A DNA stretch of 64,000 nucleotides from Aquimarina algicola (GTDB taxonomy: Bacteria; Bacteroidota; Bacteroidia; Flavobacteriales; Flavobacteriaceae): NCBI RefSeq assembly GCF_006443095.1, contig NZ_VFWZ01000011.1, positions 186,001 to 250,000 on the forward strand, written 5' to 3'. Positions within the stretch are counted from its first letter, which is position 1. Each line of letters starts with the position of its first letter. The translations under genes were made by a program, and so were the position numbers. Under the pieces are notes generated by a model. That model worked only from the letters and a program-made list of their open reading frames with translations. It did no database searches and had not been told where the DNA came from. Below are positions 1-9,320 of this stretch, one piece after another.

Positions 1-4
1 TATA

Positions 5-34
5 AACATCCCGATGAAATTTCATCGGGATGTT
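5..34. terminator. Perfect 30-bp palindrome, terminator of an upstream gene
   Basis: Positions 5-19 pair perfectly with 20-34, with AACATCCCGATGAAA as the left arm, and a T-rich tail (CTTTTATATTTATATTT) follows on the plus strand. This is a factor-independent terminator for a gene that lies left of the window. An ATG inside its right arm (position 30) extends the rlmB frame but is not a plausible start. Confidence 0.85.
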
Positions 35-59
35 CTTTTATATTTATATTTGCCCTATT

Positions 60-794
60 ATGGATAACACTTCCCTCATTTTTGGCATAAGAGCCATCAT
101 CGAAGCTATCAAAGCTCAAAAAACAATTGATAAACTTTTTATACAAAAAGGTTTACATGGTGATTTATCAAAAGAATTAATGCAATTAGTAAAAAAACAT
201 GGTATAACATTTTCGATAGTACCTATAGAAAAGTTAAATCGCCTTACTCGCAAAAATCATCAAGGTGCAATTGCTTATATCTCTCCTATTGATTTCTATG
301 ATTTTGAAGAGCTTGTGATAAATGTTATTGAGTCTGGGCGTACTCCTCTATTTTTAGTATTAGATCAACTATCTGATGTCAGAAATTTTGGGGCTATAAT
401 TAGAACAGCAGAATGTACGGGAGTCGATGGAATTATAATACAAAAAAAAGGTGGAGCTCCTGTAAGTGAAGATACGGTAAAGACATCAGCCGGAGCTGTA
501 TTCAAAATCCCTATATGCAAGGTTGATCATATAAAAGATGCAATTTTTTATTTGCAAGGCTCAGGAATTAATGTAATTGCTGCTACAGAGAAAGCTTCTG
601 ACACAATTTATAATACAAACCTCACTAATCCCACTGCTATAGTAATGGGTAGTGAAGGAAAGGGTATTTCTAATTCAGTATTGAAGCTTGTTGACCAGCA
701 AGCAAAATTGCCTATGTATGGAGAAATAGGTTCATTAAACGTTTCAGTTGCTTCTGGAGTCTTTTTATATGAAGTGGTTAGACAGCGTAGTTAA
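60..794 (+). CDS. rlmB: 23S rRNA (guanosine-2'-O)-methyltransferase, SpoU/TrmH family (RlmB)
   Basis: This is a 244-residue SPOUT methyltransferase that is expected to 2'-O-methylate G2251 in the peptidyl-transferase loop of 23S rRNA using SAM. All three SpoU motifs are visible: VLDQLSDVRNFGAIIRTAE near residue 105, IVMGSEGKGIS near 195, and LNVSVASGVFLYEV near the C terminus. The N-terminal part matches the short substrate-binding domain of RlmB. I start at position 60 (MDNTSLIFG) because the earlier in-frame ATG sits inside the upstream terminator hairpin. A TATATTTG box at 45-52 lies just ahead and resembles a Bacteroidota -7 element. The gene converges with the rhomboid gene, with only 7 bp between the stop codons. 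A TrmH paralogue with another target is possible but less likely. Confidence 0.93.
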   Translation: MDNTSLIFGIRAIIEAIKAQKTIDKLFIQKGLHGDLSKELMQLVKKHGITFSIVPIEKLNRLTRKNHQGAIAYISPIDFYDFEELVINVIESGRTPLFLVLDQLSDVRNFGAIIRTAECTGVDGIIIQKKGGAPVSEDTVKTSAGAVFKIPICKVDHIKDAIFYLQGSGINVIAATEKASDTIYNTNLTNPTAIVMGSEGKGISNSVLKLVDQQAKLPMYGEIGSLNVSVASGVFLYEVVRQRS

Positions 795-801
795 AATACA
801 C

Positions 802-1572
802 CTATTCTTCCTTATTATTGTCAGCTTCCTTGTAAGTATAGACAACTTTGATATCCCCACGATCATCTAAAATGTTCTCATCTTGCAAATTATCAGATTC
901 AGGAAGTTGCTCTATAAAATTACCATTCTCATCAAAATGCTTCAAGAAATCATCTTCCTCAGGATCATAATCTTCGGATTGCCAATTATACAGCTCTGGC
1001 TTTGCAATACCTTTTTTTAGTACAAAAGCCAATATAGTACCTGTTACAATTCCTGATAAGTGACCTTCCCACGAAATTTTAGGATCAATAGGTAGCACAT
1101 ACATTACCAAGCTACCATAAATAAACACTACTATAAATGACAATGCCATTAACCTAAAATGCCTAGCTATAATTCCTTTAAAAAATAAAAAACCAAATAG
1201 CATATATATAATACCACTCGCTCCTATATGATTTGCAGAACGTCCTATCAACCAAGTAAAAAGTCCTGTAAAAAATAGACCTATAACAAGTACTCTCCAA
1301 GCATTGTTTTGATAGAAAAAAAATAATGCAGAAGAAAGTATTAATAATGGTAAAGTATTATGCCATAAATGAGATATATCACCGTGAATAAATGGAGAGA
1401 ATAAAATACCTCTTAACCCAATAACAGTTCTAGGGAATACGCCTAAATGATTTAAATCCAAATTGAATCTAACTTCAAACCAAAAAACAATCCAAATTAA
1501 CAAAACAAATAATAAAGGATAACCTACAATCCCTGTATTGAATTTAAAATATGTATCATCATCTTGTTTCAT
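802..1572 (-). CDS. Rhomboid family intramembrane serine protease
   Basis: This 256-residue polytopic membrane protein has the rhomboid fold. It has about six hydrophobic segments, an HNTLPL motif at the oxyanion region, the catalytic serine in GASGIIYMLFG, and the catalytic histidine in a late segment (SWEGHLSGIVTGT). Rhomboids cleave transmembrane substrates inside the lipid bilayer. The C-terminal 70 residues are hydrophilic and acidic (EDYDPEEDDFLKHFDENG) and should be cytoplasmic. The substrate cannot be deduced. The gene is single and is read toward rlmB. Confidence 0.92.
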   Translation of the reverse strand: MKQDDDTYFKFNTGIVGYPLLFVLLIWIVFWFEVRFNLDLNHLGVFPRTVIGLRGILFSPFIHGDISHLWHNTLPLLILSSALFFFYQNNAWRVLVIGLFFTGLFTWLIGRSANHIGASGIIYMLFGFLFFKGIIARHFRLMALSFIVVFIYGSLVMYVLPIDPKISWEGHLSGIVTGTILAFVLKKGIAKPELYNWQSEDYDPEEDDFLKHFDENGNFIEQLPESDNLQDENILDDRGDIKVVYTYKEADNNKEE

Positions 1573-1698
1573 ACATAAAAGATATCAAAAAAAAGTCCAA
1601 AATAGTTTATAAGTAAAAATGACAGTATGTTTTTTATCTAAAATCAATACTCTAAACTAATGACGATTAATATATCTATATCTTCGTAAATTTGTTAT

Positions 1699-2982
1699 AT
1701 GAATAACAATAAACCTTTAGCAGAACGAATTCGACCTAAATCATTGAATGAATATCTTAGTCAAGATCACTTGATAGGCAGTAATGGTTCACTTACGCAA
1801 CAAATCAAGAAAGGAATAATACCTTCTTTAATCTTATGGGGGCCACCAGGAGTAGGAAAAACTACTCTTGCCAATATCATTGCTAGTGAATCCGAAAGAC
1901 CTTTTTATACATTGAGTGCTATTAATAGCGGCGTAAAAGAAGTCAGAGAAGTCATTGATAAGGCAAAACAGAGCGGAGGGTTATTTACTGCAAAAAATCC
2001 AATTTTGTTCATCGATGAAATTCATAGGTTTAGTAAGTCTCAACAAGATTCACTTTTGGGTGCTGTAGAAAAAGGTTGGATTACATTAATAGGCGCTACA
2101 ACAGAGAATCCAAGCTTTGAGGTAATCCCTGCACTCTTATCACGTTGTCAAGTGTATACACTTAATCCTTTTGGAAAAAAAGAGCTAGAAACTCTATTAA
2201 AACGCGCAATGGATGAAGACAAATATTTGCAATCAAAAACAATACTACTCAAAGAAACAGAATCATTATTAAAACTTAGTGGTGGAGATGCTCGAAAACT
2301 TCTTAATATTTTTGAATTGGTAGTATCAAGTCAAGATCATGAAAAAGTTACAATTACAAATGACCTGGTTTCAAAATTAGTACAACAAAATACTGTTCGC
2401 TATGATAAAACTGGCGAACAACATTATGACATAATTTCCGCTTTTATTAAATCTGTAAGAGGAAGTGATCCTAATGCTGCTGTATATTGGCTTGCTCGTA
2501 TGATAGAAGGTGGAGAAGATCTAAAGTTTATTGCCCGTAGAATGATTATTCTAGCATCAGAAGATATCGGTAACGCAAATCCTACTGCTCTTATCTTAGC
2601 AAATAACACATTTCAAGCTGTAAATACTATAGGGTATCCCGAAGCCAGAATTATATTGAGTCAATGTGCTGTTTATCTCTCATCCTCCCCAAAAAGCAAT
2701 GCATCTTATATGGCTATTAATGAAGCTCAAAAATTAGTCAAACAAACGGGCGATTTACCCGTTCCTCTCGCTATAAGAAATGCTCCCACAAAATTAATGA
2801 AAGAACTAGGATACGGTGAGGATTACAAGTATGCTCATGATTATCAAAACAATTTTGTAAATCAAGAATTCTTACCCGAAGAAATAACGAATACAAAAAT
2901 CTATAATCCAGGAGATAATCAGCGTGAAAAATCTTTCAGAACTTTTCTTAAATCAAGGTGGGGAGATAAATATGGTTATTAG
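1699..2982 (+). CDS. rarA: Replication-associated recombination protein A (RarA/MgsA AAA+ ATPase)
   Basis: This is a 427-residue AAA+ ATPase of the RarA/MgsA/WRNIP1 family, which acts at stalled replication forks. Walker A is GPPGVGKTT near residue 50, Walker B is ILFIDEIHRF near 108, sensor 1 is GATTENPSFE, and the arginine finger region is ALLSRCQVY. The C-terminal half carries the RarA tetramerisation domain (SDPNAAVYWLARMIEGGED). Length and motifs are normal. A TAAATTTG box at 1687-1694 lies immediately upstream. The gene stands alone and converges with the secreted protein gene that follows. Confidence 0.96.
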   Translation: MNNNKPLAERIRPKSLNEYLSQDHLIGSNGSLTQQIKKGIIPSLILWGPPGVGKTTLANIIASESERPFYTLSAINSGVKEVREVIDKAKQSGGLFTAKNPILFIDEIHRFSKSQQDSLLGAVEKGWITLIGATTENPSFEVIPALLSRCQVYTLNPFGKKELETLLKRAMDEDKYLQSKTILLKETESLLKLSGGDARKLLNIFELVVSSQDHEKVTITNDLVSKLVQQNTVRYDKTGEQHYDIISAFIKSVRGSDPNAAVYWLARMIEGGEDLKFIARRMIILASEDIGNANPTALILANNTFQAVNTIGYPEARIILSQCAVYLSSSPKSNASYMAINEAQKLVKQTGDLPVPLAIRNAPTKLMKELGYGEDYKYAHDYQNNFVNQEFLPEEITNTKIYNPGDNQREKSFRTFLKSRWGDKYGY

Positions 2983-3030
2983 GTATCTTTTAAGCTAAAT
3001 TGCTTTTTAGTACTTCTAAGAACATCAATG

Positions 3031-3846
3031 CTATTGTCTGGCAAAAGTATCTGATATTAGCTTATCATTTACAGGGTTAATGCGTTCTAAAATAAAATTA
3101 CCGTAAGAATCAAAATATCCTGTTCCACTTAATTCTCCAGCTTTTACTATAAAGCTTTTATTGCTATTAGACTTATAAATTTTACCAATAGATTTTTTTT
3201 GTTCTTCTTGCTTAAACATTTCGAAGCCATAATCTCTTTTTTCAAAAATATAAGCTTCTTCATTCAACGTATATGATAACGTCTTTTTTGTCGTATCAAC
3301 TTGATTGACAGTAGCACTATTTTCTTGTGTACTTATTGCTTTATTATCTGAAGTCGTAACTGCCGTATTCGAACTACTTGTAGCAGGCACAGGTTGTTCT
3401 TTGTCTCCGACATACGAATAATTAAGTGTTCCTATACTTTTAAAAGCATTACGTAAGGCTTGTTGATATGCTTTTCTAAATTCTTTTTCTCTACTTTTTC
3501 CTTCCTCAGAAGCAAATATCACATTAGCATTACAATCCTTTAGCTCTACAACTAGCTTCGTCTGAAGAAAACCAGAATTTTTCTGTACATTGGCCATTAA
3601 TGCTTTACAACCGTTAAGTTTTAAATCTTCAGGAAAATCATCTCCTTGCATAAAAGTCTGAAAACCATATTTATTAAGCAAAAATTTGGTCATAGAGTTG
3701 AGTTGATATTGGTCTTCTTTACTTAAGAATTCGAATTTTTTAGGAATTATTACATATTTATAATCATTTACACTTTTTTGTGCATTACTTTTATTAAAAA
3801 CAAATGTTACTGCTAACCCCAAAATTATGATTCGTAATATACTCAT
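3031..3846 (-). CDS. Secreted protein of unknown function
   Basis: I do not recognise a named family. The 271-residue product has a signal peptide (MSILRIIILGLAVTFVFNKSNAQ) followed by a mixed alpha/beta domain up to about residue 125. A Ser/Thr/Asn-rich linker follows (VPATSSSNTAVTTSDNKAIST), then a C-terminal module with several aromatic beta strands. The two-domain architecture with a polar linker is common in exported flavobacterial proteins of unknown role. It lacks a T9SS sorting domain, so it is probably periplasmic. It is monocistronic and convergent with rarA. Confidence 0.8.
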   Translation of the reverse strand: MSILRIIILGLAVTFVFNKSNAQKSVNDYKYVIIPKKFEFLSKEDQYQLNSMTKFLLNKYGFQTFMQGDDFPEDLKLNGCKALMANVQKNSGFLQTKLVVELKDCNANVIFASEEGKSREKEFRKAYQQALRNAFKSIGTLNYSYVGDKEQPVPATSSSNTAVTTSDNKAISTQENSATVNQVDTTKKTLSYTLNEEAYIFEKRDYGFEMFKQEEQKKSIGKIYKSNSNKSFIVKAGELSGTGYFDSYGNFILERINPVNDKLISDTFARQ

Positions 3847-3957
3847 GTATGAAAATTAAAATTCTTAAAAATATTTTATGCTTAATTATACCTTTCTTAA
3901 ACACATTTTTCGAAAGATAGTAAATAAATCATCTTGACAAAAAAGATTAATAATACA

Positions 3958-4644
3958 TTAGAGTAATCTTTTGATGTCAATCAACTGAGAAACTTGAATA
4001 TTAGAAGGAGGTATTTTTTCTTTATGATAATTAAAACATATTGTATGCAACCCTACTGCTTCTGCTCCTTGAATATCTGCTTCATAATTATCCCCTATCA
4101 TCATACTTACCGATGGTATCGCTTTAGATTTCTGTAAAGCTGTTTCAAAGATTAAAGGATTTGGTTTTTTTACCCCAACTTCTTCACTATTTGTTACTGT
4201 ACTAAAATAATCTTTAATCCCTGAGTTCTGTAACTTATCATTTTGTATTTCTTTAAAGCCATTTGTAATAATATGAAGCTCATATCGTGGTGTGAGGTAT
4301 TCTAGAAGTTCTTTAGTCCCATCAATCAAATTATTATGTAACGGTAAAAAATTGACATAATCATCGGATATTGTATCTATTTGCACTACAGATATACTTT
4401 TACCCAAAAGTTTAAAAGTATCCATGAGCCTGCCCCTTCTCAATTGTTCTTTATTAACTTTCTCCTCACGATATAATTTCCAGTATTTAAAATTTATAGG
4501 TCGATATACTTCTAAAAAATCATGTACTCCTACCCCTATATTGAATTTATCAAAAATCATTTCAAAAGCTAAGAAAGAATTCTTTTCAAAATCCCAAAGC
4601 GTATGATCTAAATCAAAAAAAATGTGTTCTATTTTTTTATTCAT
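3958..4644 (-). CDS. YjjG-like HAD family (noncanonical) pyrimidine nucleotidase
   Basis: This 228-residue haloacid dehalogenase hydrolase resembles YjjG/YfnB, enzymes that dephosphorylate nucleoside monophosphates and so remove mutagenic pyrimidine analogues. Motif I FFDLDHTLWDF carries the nucleophile Asp and the acid/base Asp. Motif II is IITNGF, motif III is the Lys in VGVKKPNP, and motif IV is MIGDNYEADIQGA. An alpha-helical cap lies between motifs I and II. Its start overlaps the end of the preceding deacetylase-like gene by 8 nt, so the two are translationally coupled. Substrate specificity is inferred from family resemblance only. Confidence 0.9.
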   Translation of the reverse strand: MNKKIEHIFFDLDHTLWDFEKNSFLAFEMIFDKFNIGVGVHDFLEVYRPINFKYWKLYREEKVNKEQLRRGRLMDTFKLLGKSISVVQIDTISDDYVNFLPLHNNLIDGTKELLEYLTPRYELHIITNGFKEIQNDKLQNSGIKDYFSTVTNSEEVGVKKPNPLIFETALQKSKAIPSVSMMIGDNYEADIQGAEAVGLHTICFNYHKEKIPPSNIQVSQLIDIKRLL

Positions 4645-5941
4645 CTTCTGTATTCCAAATTTCTGTTAAAATTGATTTCCAAAAAGATTTTCCGTCTAAA
4701 TCACTTAGTGATGAATTACTGAAAATCGGAATAAAATTACCATTTACTTTTTTAACTTTATTTCTATATTCAAGAATTTCTTTTTTTACTAGCTCTTCTC
4801 TATAAACCTCTTTATTATTAGACACTGCTGCAAAGCAAAAGGGAAAAACCATTAGTGGCGTTTGTACTTCATAATCCAAGTCATAAAACATAAATGGAGT
4901 ACATGTACCTGCTCTAAATCCGGAATAATCAGAATATCCCATAGAGTAGTCTTCTGCTACCTCTAACTCAATTAGATCACGATAAGGACCAGGAATTCTA
5001 ATTTTAAAAAAGGAACACATTGTATATTGTAATCTCCTGTTTTGAATAGCTTCTATTCTTAACTTTTCTTTTTTTAAAACCTGCAAACTATTTAGCGCTT
5101 CAAAAGAAATCTTTAAACCAACATCGACATAATCTGCTATGTGCTTTATCAAATTTTGGTGTTTTGGATGATTGTAACTTATATTTTTCTCATAAGTCGA
5201 ATAATCCCCAAGTCCAAATAAAACTTTAGCTTTCCGTTCTTTATTTTTCTGAAGTTCTATTACAAAATCAAAAATATCATATGGATCTTTTTTTAGTCCA
5301 AGGATTACTTTTATTCTATCAATACATCTTTCAAGTTTTAATTCTCCCAAATCTCTTAATATACCTCCTATTGATCTTAGTATGCCCTTATTTTTATATA
5401 CAAAAGTTTGAGTTATTGAGATGACCGGAATCGTTGTAAACTTTTTATCCAAAAACTTGATATCCGGATATTTTTCTGTTATAATATTTTTAAACTTATA
5501 TGCCCAGATATCAATAATGGGATCTTGCAAAAAATTATGCATATATCCCAAACTTTCACTTCCGGGAAAACGCCCTAAAGAATCCTTGACATGCGGTAAA
5601 TATTCTTCATATCGAGAAAGCAGATAAAAAGTAGCAGCAAAAATATCAAAAGGCATAGCCGCATCACTATGTTTTACTTCAAAAAAGCATTTGGTTTCTT
5701 CCCAATCAAAAACATGAATCTCTACCTCATCCAATCCCTGTTGAAACAACAAATCAACACTCTGAAAGTATAATTCTTTACCCAAAGGTTGTTTCCCATA
5801 AGAAAATTTAGGGCCATCATGAGCTATAAAGGATTCTATTTTTGAAGTTAAGTCTACCTCAAAACCTAAAATGCGTTTGCAAATTTGTTTAAAAGTATAA
5901 GAAACCCTAGGAGTAACTTTTTGTACGTGAATTAATAGCAT
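4637..5941 (-). CDS. Polysaccharide deacetylase family protein (flavobacterial type)
   Basis: The 434-residue product resembles a family widely annotated in Flavobacteriia as polysaccharide deacetylase-like, with an N-terminal region of its own followed by a degenerate NodB-like barrel. Features seen are FDIFAATFYLLSRYEEYLPH near residue 100, a central LFGLGDYSTYEKNISYNHPK segment, and a C-terminal DYSGFRAGTCTPFMFYDL segment typical of the family. The metal-binding histidines of classical NodB enzymes are not clearly conserved, so enzymatic activity is uncertain. No signal peptide is visible. It is co-transcribed with, and overlaps, the downstream HAD nucleotidase gene. Confidence 0.75.
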   Translation of the reverse strand: MLLIHVQKVTPRVSYTFKQICKRILGFEVDLTSKIESFIAHDGPKFSYGKQPLGKELYFQSVDLLFQQGLDEVEIHVFDWEETKCFFEVKHSDAAMPFDIFAATFYLLSRYEEYLPHVKDSLGRFPGSESLGYMHNFLQDPIIDIWAYKFKNIITEKYPDIKFLDKKFTTIPVISITQTFVYKNKGILRSIGGILRDLGELKLERCIDRIKVILGLKKDPYDIFDFVIELQKNKERKAKVLFGLGDYSTYEKNISYNHPKHQNLIKHIADYVDVGLKISFEALNSLQVLKKEKLRIEAIQNRRLQYTMCSFFKIRIPGPYRDLIELEVAEDYSMGYSDYSGFRAGTCTPFMFYDLDYEVQTPLMVFPFCFAAVSNNKEVYREELVKKEILEYRNKVKKVNGNFIPIFSNSSLSDLDGKSFWKSILTEIWNTEDE

Positions 5942-6011
5942 CTATCCTATAAAAGCGTTATACGTTGAACTGACATCTACTCTTATTTTATAATGATTCC
6001 ACTAGACTGAA

Positions 6012-6710
6012 TCATAATACAGACTCATCAGCAAAGCTAAAATAACTTTTTTCGGTTACAATTATGTGATCAAGTAATTTGATATCAAGTGTTAAACCTG
6101 CATTTTTTAATTTTTGCGTCAGATGATGGTCTGCTTTACTAGGAATTACAATACCGCTAGGATGATTATGTGTAAGTATGATAGAAGTAGCACCTGATTC
6201 TAATGCGTGCCTGTATACAATTCTTGCATCTACCATTGTTCCAGTTTTTCCTCCAATACTGATTTGCTTTTTTTGTATCACCCTATTTGCGTTGTTCAAA
6301 AACAACACCCAGAATTCTTCATGTTCAAGGTCTCCAATAATAGGTTGCATAAGGTGAAATACATCTTTGCTACAAGTAATTTTTGAAATTACCTCTTCAT
6401 CTTCATTTTTTCGTCTTCTTCCTAGTTCAAGACCAGCAATTATAGCGATAGCTTTAGCTTCTCCTATACCATTAAAGGTCATTAATTGTTTTAAAGACAT
6501 TTTTCCAAGAGCATCTATTTTATGTTCAACACTTGCCAAAATTCTTTTACTCAAATCTACCGCACTCTCATTTCGATTTCCCGAGCCTATAAGTATTGCA
6601 ATGAGTTCGGCATCTGTAAGAGAATTTTTCCCTTTAGCGATTAATTTTTCTCTTGGACGATCATTTTCACTCCATTCTTTTATAGAAAAAGAAGGTTTTA
6701 AGTGCTTCAT
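6012..6710 (-). CDS. radC: RadC family JAB/MPN-domain protein
   Basis: This 232-residue protein is of the RadC/YeeS type. An N-terminal helix-hairpin-helix region (LMTFNGIGEAKAIAIIAGLE) precedes a C-terminal MPN+/JAMM metalloprotease-like domain. The zinc-binding motif THNHPSGIVIPSKADHH is intact. The family was historically called a DNA repair protein, but its biochemical role remains unclear. Length is normal. The gene sits upstream of the deacetylase-nucleotidase pair on the same strand, with a 70-bp gap. Confidence 0.95.
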   Translation of the reverse strand: MKHLKPSFSIKEWSENDRPREKLIAKGKNSLTDAELIAILIGSGNRNESAVDLSKRILASVEHKIDALGKMSLKQLMTFNGIGEAKAIAIIAGLELGRRRKNEDEEVISKITCSKDVFHLMQPIIGDLEHEEFWVLFLNNANRVIQKKQISIGGKTGTMVDARIVYRHALESGATSIILTHNHPSGIVIPSKADHHLTQKLKNAGLTLDIKLLDHIIVTEKSYFSFADESVL

Positions 6711-6853
6711 TTGATTATTTTAGATATTAAATACAATATAACTAAGCGAGCCGAATGTATAAACTATTTCTCTCAAAAACAACGCTTTATTACAATATAA
6801 TTAACTAAAATTAGAGATGTTTTTTAAATAAATTTTAATAATTGTTTCAGATA

Positions 6854-6885
6854 TTTGTTTGAAAATGAAAGTTTTACTATATTTG
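6854..6885 (+). promoter_or_regulatory. Bacteroidota sigma-ABfr-type promoter
   Basis: TTTG at 6854-6857 and TATATTTG at 6878-6885 are separated by 20 bp, which matches the Bacteroidota consensus TTTG-N19-TAnnTTTG. Transcription would start near 6892 and give a leader of about 45 nt to the secreted protein gene at 6938. Confidence 0.65.
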
Positions 6886-6937
6886 ACCACCCTTAATCTA
6901 AATTTTGATAAGTTAACAACTCCTAACATACCTATTT

Positions 6938-7381
6938 ATGAAAAATATTTTTACTTTCGTTTTACTTCTGGCAACACTTAGTTTTTATGGGCAGGATAAA
7001 AAGATATCGTTTCTTAATTTAGTAGGAAATAACATACAAGTTCCTAGTGGATGTGAAGCAAAATCTGAATATGAATTACAAGCCTGTAATGGAACTTCAA
7101 TAAAGTGGGATTACTACAGTGATGATATGTTAAGTGCTGTTTTTGATGCTACCATTACCGCATTTGCAGAGTCTAATTCTGCGAAATCAGAAGTTACTTT
7201 TACTTCTTTTGGTTCACAATTAAAAGGATTTAAATTTAAAACCGGAACTACGTATCAATATTTCTTAAGAGGTACTATAAAAGATCAACCTCTTATGATT
7301 AATCTTGGTACTCATAAAGATATTGCTAAAACAGACGACCTTGATGGGTTTTTAAGTCTGTTTTTTGATGAAGCTAGCTAA
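6938..7381 (+). CDS. Small secreted protein of unknown function
   Basis: I do not recognise the family. The 147-residue protein has a clear signal peptide (MKNIFTFVLLLATLSFYGQ) ending at a typical flavobacterial Y-G-Q cleavage region. The mature part of about 128 residues has two cysteines (SGCEAK, LQACNG) about 14 residues apart that could form a disulfide. No sorting domain is present, so it is probably periplasmic. A good promoter lies 50 bp upstream and a strong terminator 25 bp downstream, so it is a single-gene transcript. Confidence 0.82.
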   Translation: MKNIFTFVLLLATLSFYGQDKKISFLNLVGNNIQVPSGCEAKSEYELQACNGTSIKWDYYSDDMLSAVFDATITAFAESNSAKSEVTFTSFGSQLKGFKFKTGTTYQYFLRGTIKDQPLMINLGTHKDIAKTDDLDGFLSLFFDEAS

Positions 7382-7406
7382 CTAAGTAAGTTAATTTATA
7401 CAATGA

Positions 7407-7442
7407 TACAGGTTAATCTATATGATTAACCTGTATTTTTTT
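7407..7442 (+). terminator. Strong intrinsic terminator
   Basis: A perfect 12-bp stem (TACAGGTTAATC at 7407-7418 with 7424-7435) with a 5-nt loop is followed by seven T. It ends the transcript of the small secreted protein. Confidence 0.92.
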
Positions 7443-7493
7443 GGAGTAAAATAGTATTTTTGGCGTACACATCAATCTTTAAACTATTTAGTT

Positions 7494-7937
7494 ATGAAAT
7501 CTTTATTTGATCCAAAGGCTTTAGAAGAAATTGAAACTAGAATCCAAAACCTATCTTCTGAAAGTACTCCTGTATGGGGAAAAATGGATGTAGCTCAAAT
7601 GTTTAATCACTGTCAATTTCCTTTAAAAATTGCTTTACAAAAAGATCATCCCAAAATAAAACCTAATTTTTTCGCAAAACTATTCTTTAAAAAAGCTTTA
7701 TATAGTGACAAACCCTGGAAAAAAAACCTACCTACTGCCCCAGCTTTAAAAGTAGTAGAACAAAAAGATTTTGAACAAGAAAAGAATTATCTGTTAACTC
7801 TGGTTAATGAATTCTCTAACCAAAGAGATAAAAAAGAATGGGATCCCCATCCAATGTTTGGCAAATTCACAAACGAACAATGGGGAAAATTACAATACAA
7901 ACATTTGGATCATCATTTACAACAATTCAATGTTTAG
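7494..7937 (+). CDS. DUF1569 (DinB-like four-helix) family protein
   Basis: This 147-residue cytoplasmic protein matches the DUF1569 type of DinB-like four-helix bundles. Conserved points are WGKMDVAQMFNHCQFPLKIAL near residue 30 and HPMFGKFTNEQWGKLQYKHLDHHLQQF at the C terminus; the latter includes the histidines usually involved in metal binding in this superfamily. DinB-like proteins include thiol-dependent metalloenzymes, but the activity of this subfamily is unknown. A TATTTTTG box at 7455-7462 lies just upstream. It converges with mpl. Confidence 0.85.
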   Translation: MKSLFDPKALEEIETRIQNLSSESTPVWGKMDVAQMFNHCQFPLKIALQKDHPKIKPNFFAKLFFKKALYSDKPWKKNLPTAPALKVVEQKDFEQEKNYLLTLVNEFSNQRDKKEWDPHPMFGKFTNEQWGKLQYKHLDHHLQQFNV

Positions 7938-7967
7938 ATAACAAAATATTAATTTAGAAACTTATAT

Positions 7968-9320
7968 TTATATCTTTTGTTTAAATTGATCAAAATCTAA
8001 CCCTCCATAATTACCACTACTCATTAACAAAAGAGCAGAATTAGACAAGTCTTTGTTTGACAAAAAGGTCTGAAAATCGTCAGAATTTGTATAAATCGTT
8101 AAATCTTTTCTCTGAAAAGACTCTAATATTTGATGCGCAGAAATCTCGTCTAGACGTTTTATTTTTAGAGCTTCGGGAGAATAAAATACGACAGCCTCAT
8201 CAGCAGCATCTAATGCCCCATCGTATTCTTTTATAAATTCTGAATTAAGACTACTATACGTATGCAATTCTAAACAGGCAATAACATTTCTATTTTGATA
8301 TTGTTCCTTAACAGCTTCGGTTGTTGCTTTAACTTTTGATGGACTATGAGCAAAATCTTTGTATACAACCGTATTAGAATTTTCTGCTATTTTCTCCAAT
8401 CTTTTTGATGCTCCCGAAAAAGAAGCTATTGCTTCATAAAAATCATCCTCATCAATACCCATATGCTGACAAATCCATTTTGCGCCTGCCAGGTTATTCA
8501 AATTATGTTTTCCAAATACTTCTATAGGCATTTCTCCTTCTGGAGTATCTAATAATGTTTGACCATCTTCTACTCTATATTCAGGAGTCATATATGGAAA
8601 CTTTCGTATTGGATTTTCAAGTTGTTCTGCAAGTTCCTTTACTTCATTATCTTCTTCATTATACACCAATGCTCCCCCATTGATTATCGAATCCATAAAA
8701 ATGCGAAACTGCTCTAGATAATTATCAAACGTAGGAAACACATTAATATGATCCCAGGCTATACCACTAACCAATGCTATATTGGGTTTATATAAATGAA
8801 ATTTTGGTCTACGATCTATAGGCGATGATAAATATTCATCTCCTTCTAATACTATAAAATCATTTTCTTCGGTAAGGTGTACCATTGTATCAAAGCCTTC
8901 TAATTGAGCCCCTACCATATAATCTACCTCCTTATCATGATAATGTAACACATGTAGTATCATTGAAGTTATGGTTGTTTTTCCATGTGATCCACCAATT
9001 ACTACACGAGTTTTGTCTTTGGATTGTTCATATAAAAACTCAGGATAAGAATAAATTTTCAACCCTAACTCTTGCGCTCTATTCAACTCAGGATTATCTT
9101 CTTTGGCATGCATTCCTAAAATCACAGCATCAAGGTCACTAGTGATTTTTTCATCAAACCATCCAAATGTTTCTGGTAACAACCCATACCGGTCTAATCT
9201 AGATTTTGAAGGTTCAAAAATAGTATCATCACTTCCTGTAACATGATATCCCTTTTGATGCAGCGCAATAGCAAGGTTATGCATTGCACTTCCTCCAATT
9301 GCTATAAAATGTATACGCAT
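7968..9320 (-). CDS. mpl: UDP-N-acetylmuramate:L-alanyl-gamma-D-glutamyl-meso-diaminopimelate ligase (Mpl)
   Basis: This 450-residue Mur-ligase family enzyme recycles peptidoglycan by joining the released tripeptide to UDP-MurNAc, using ATP, in the cytoplasm. An N-terminal dinucleotide-fold start (RIHFIAIGGSAMHNLAIAL) is followed by the ATP-binding loop VVIGGSHGKTTITSM near residue 108 and the central-domain DEYLSSPIDRRPKFHLYKP segment. The C-terminal ligase domain contains KDFAHSPSKVKATTEAV. The AMHNLA motif is typical of Mpl rather than MurC. The gene is monocistronic. Confidence 0.94.
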   Translation of the reverse strand: MRIHFIAIGGSAMHNLAIALHQKGYHVTGSDDTIFEPSKSRLDRYGLLPETFGWFDEKITSDLDAVILGMHAKEDNPELNRAQELGLKIYSYPEFLYEQSKDKTRVVIGGSHGKTTITSMILHVLHYHDKEVDYMVGAQLEGFDTMVHLTEENDFIVLEGDEYLSSPIDRRPKFHLYKPNIALVSGIAWDHINVFPTFDNYLEQFRIFMDSIINGGALVYNEEDNEVKELAEQLENPIRKFPYMTPEYRVEDGQTLLDTPEGEMPIEVFGKHNLNNLAGAKWICQHMGIDEDDFYEAIASFSGASKRLEKIAENSNTVVYKDFAHSPSKVKATTEAVKEQYQNRNVIACLELHTYSSLNSEFIKEYDGALDAADEAVVFYSPEALKIKRLDEISAHQILESFQRKDLTIYTNSDDFQTFLSNKDLSNSALLLMSSGNYGGLDFDQFKQKI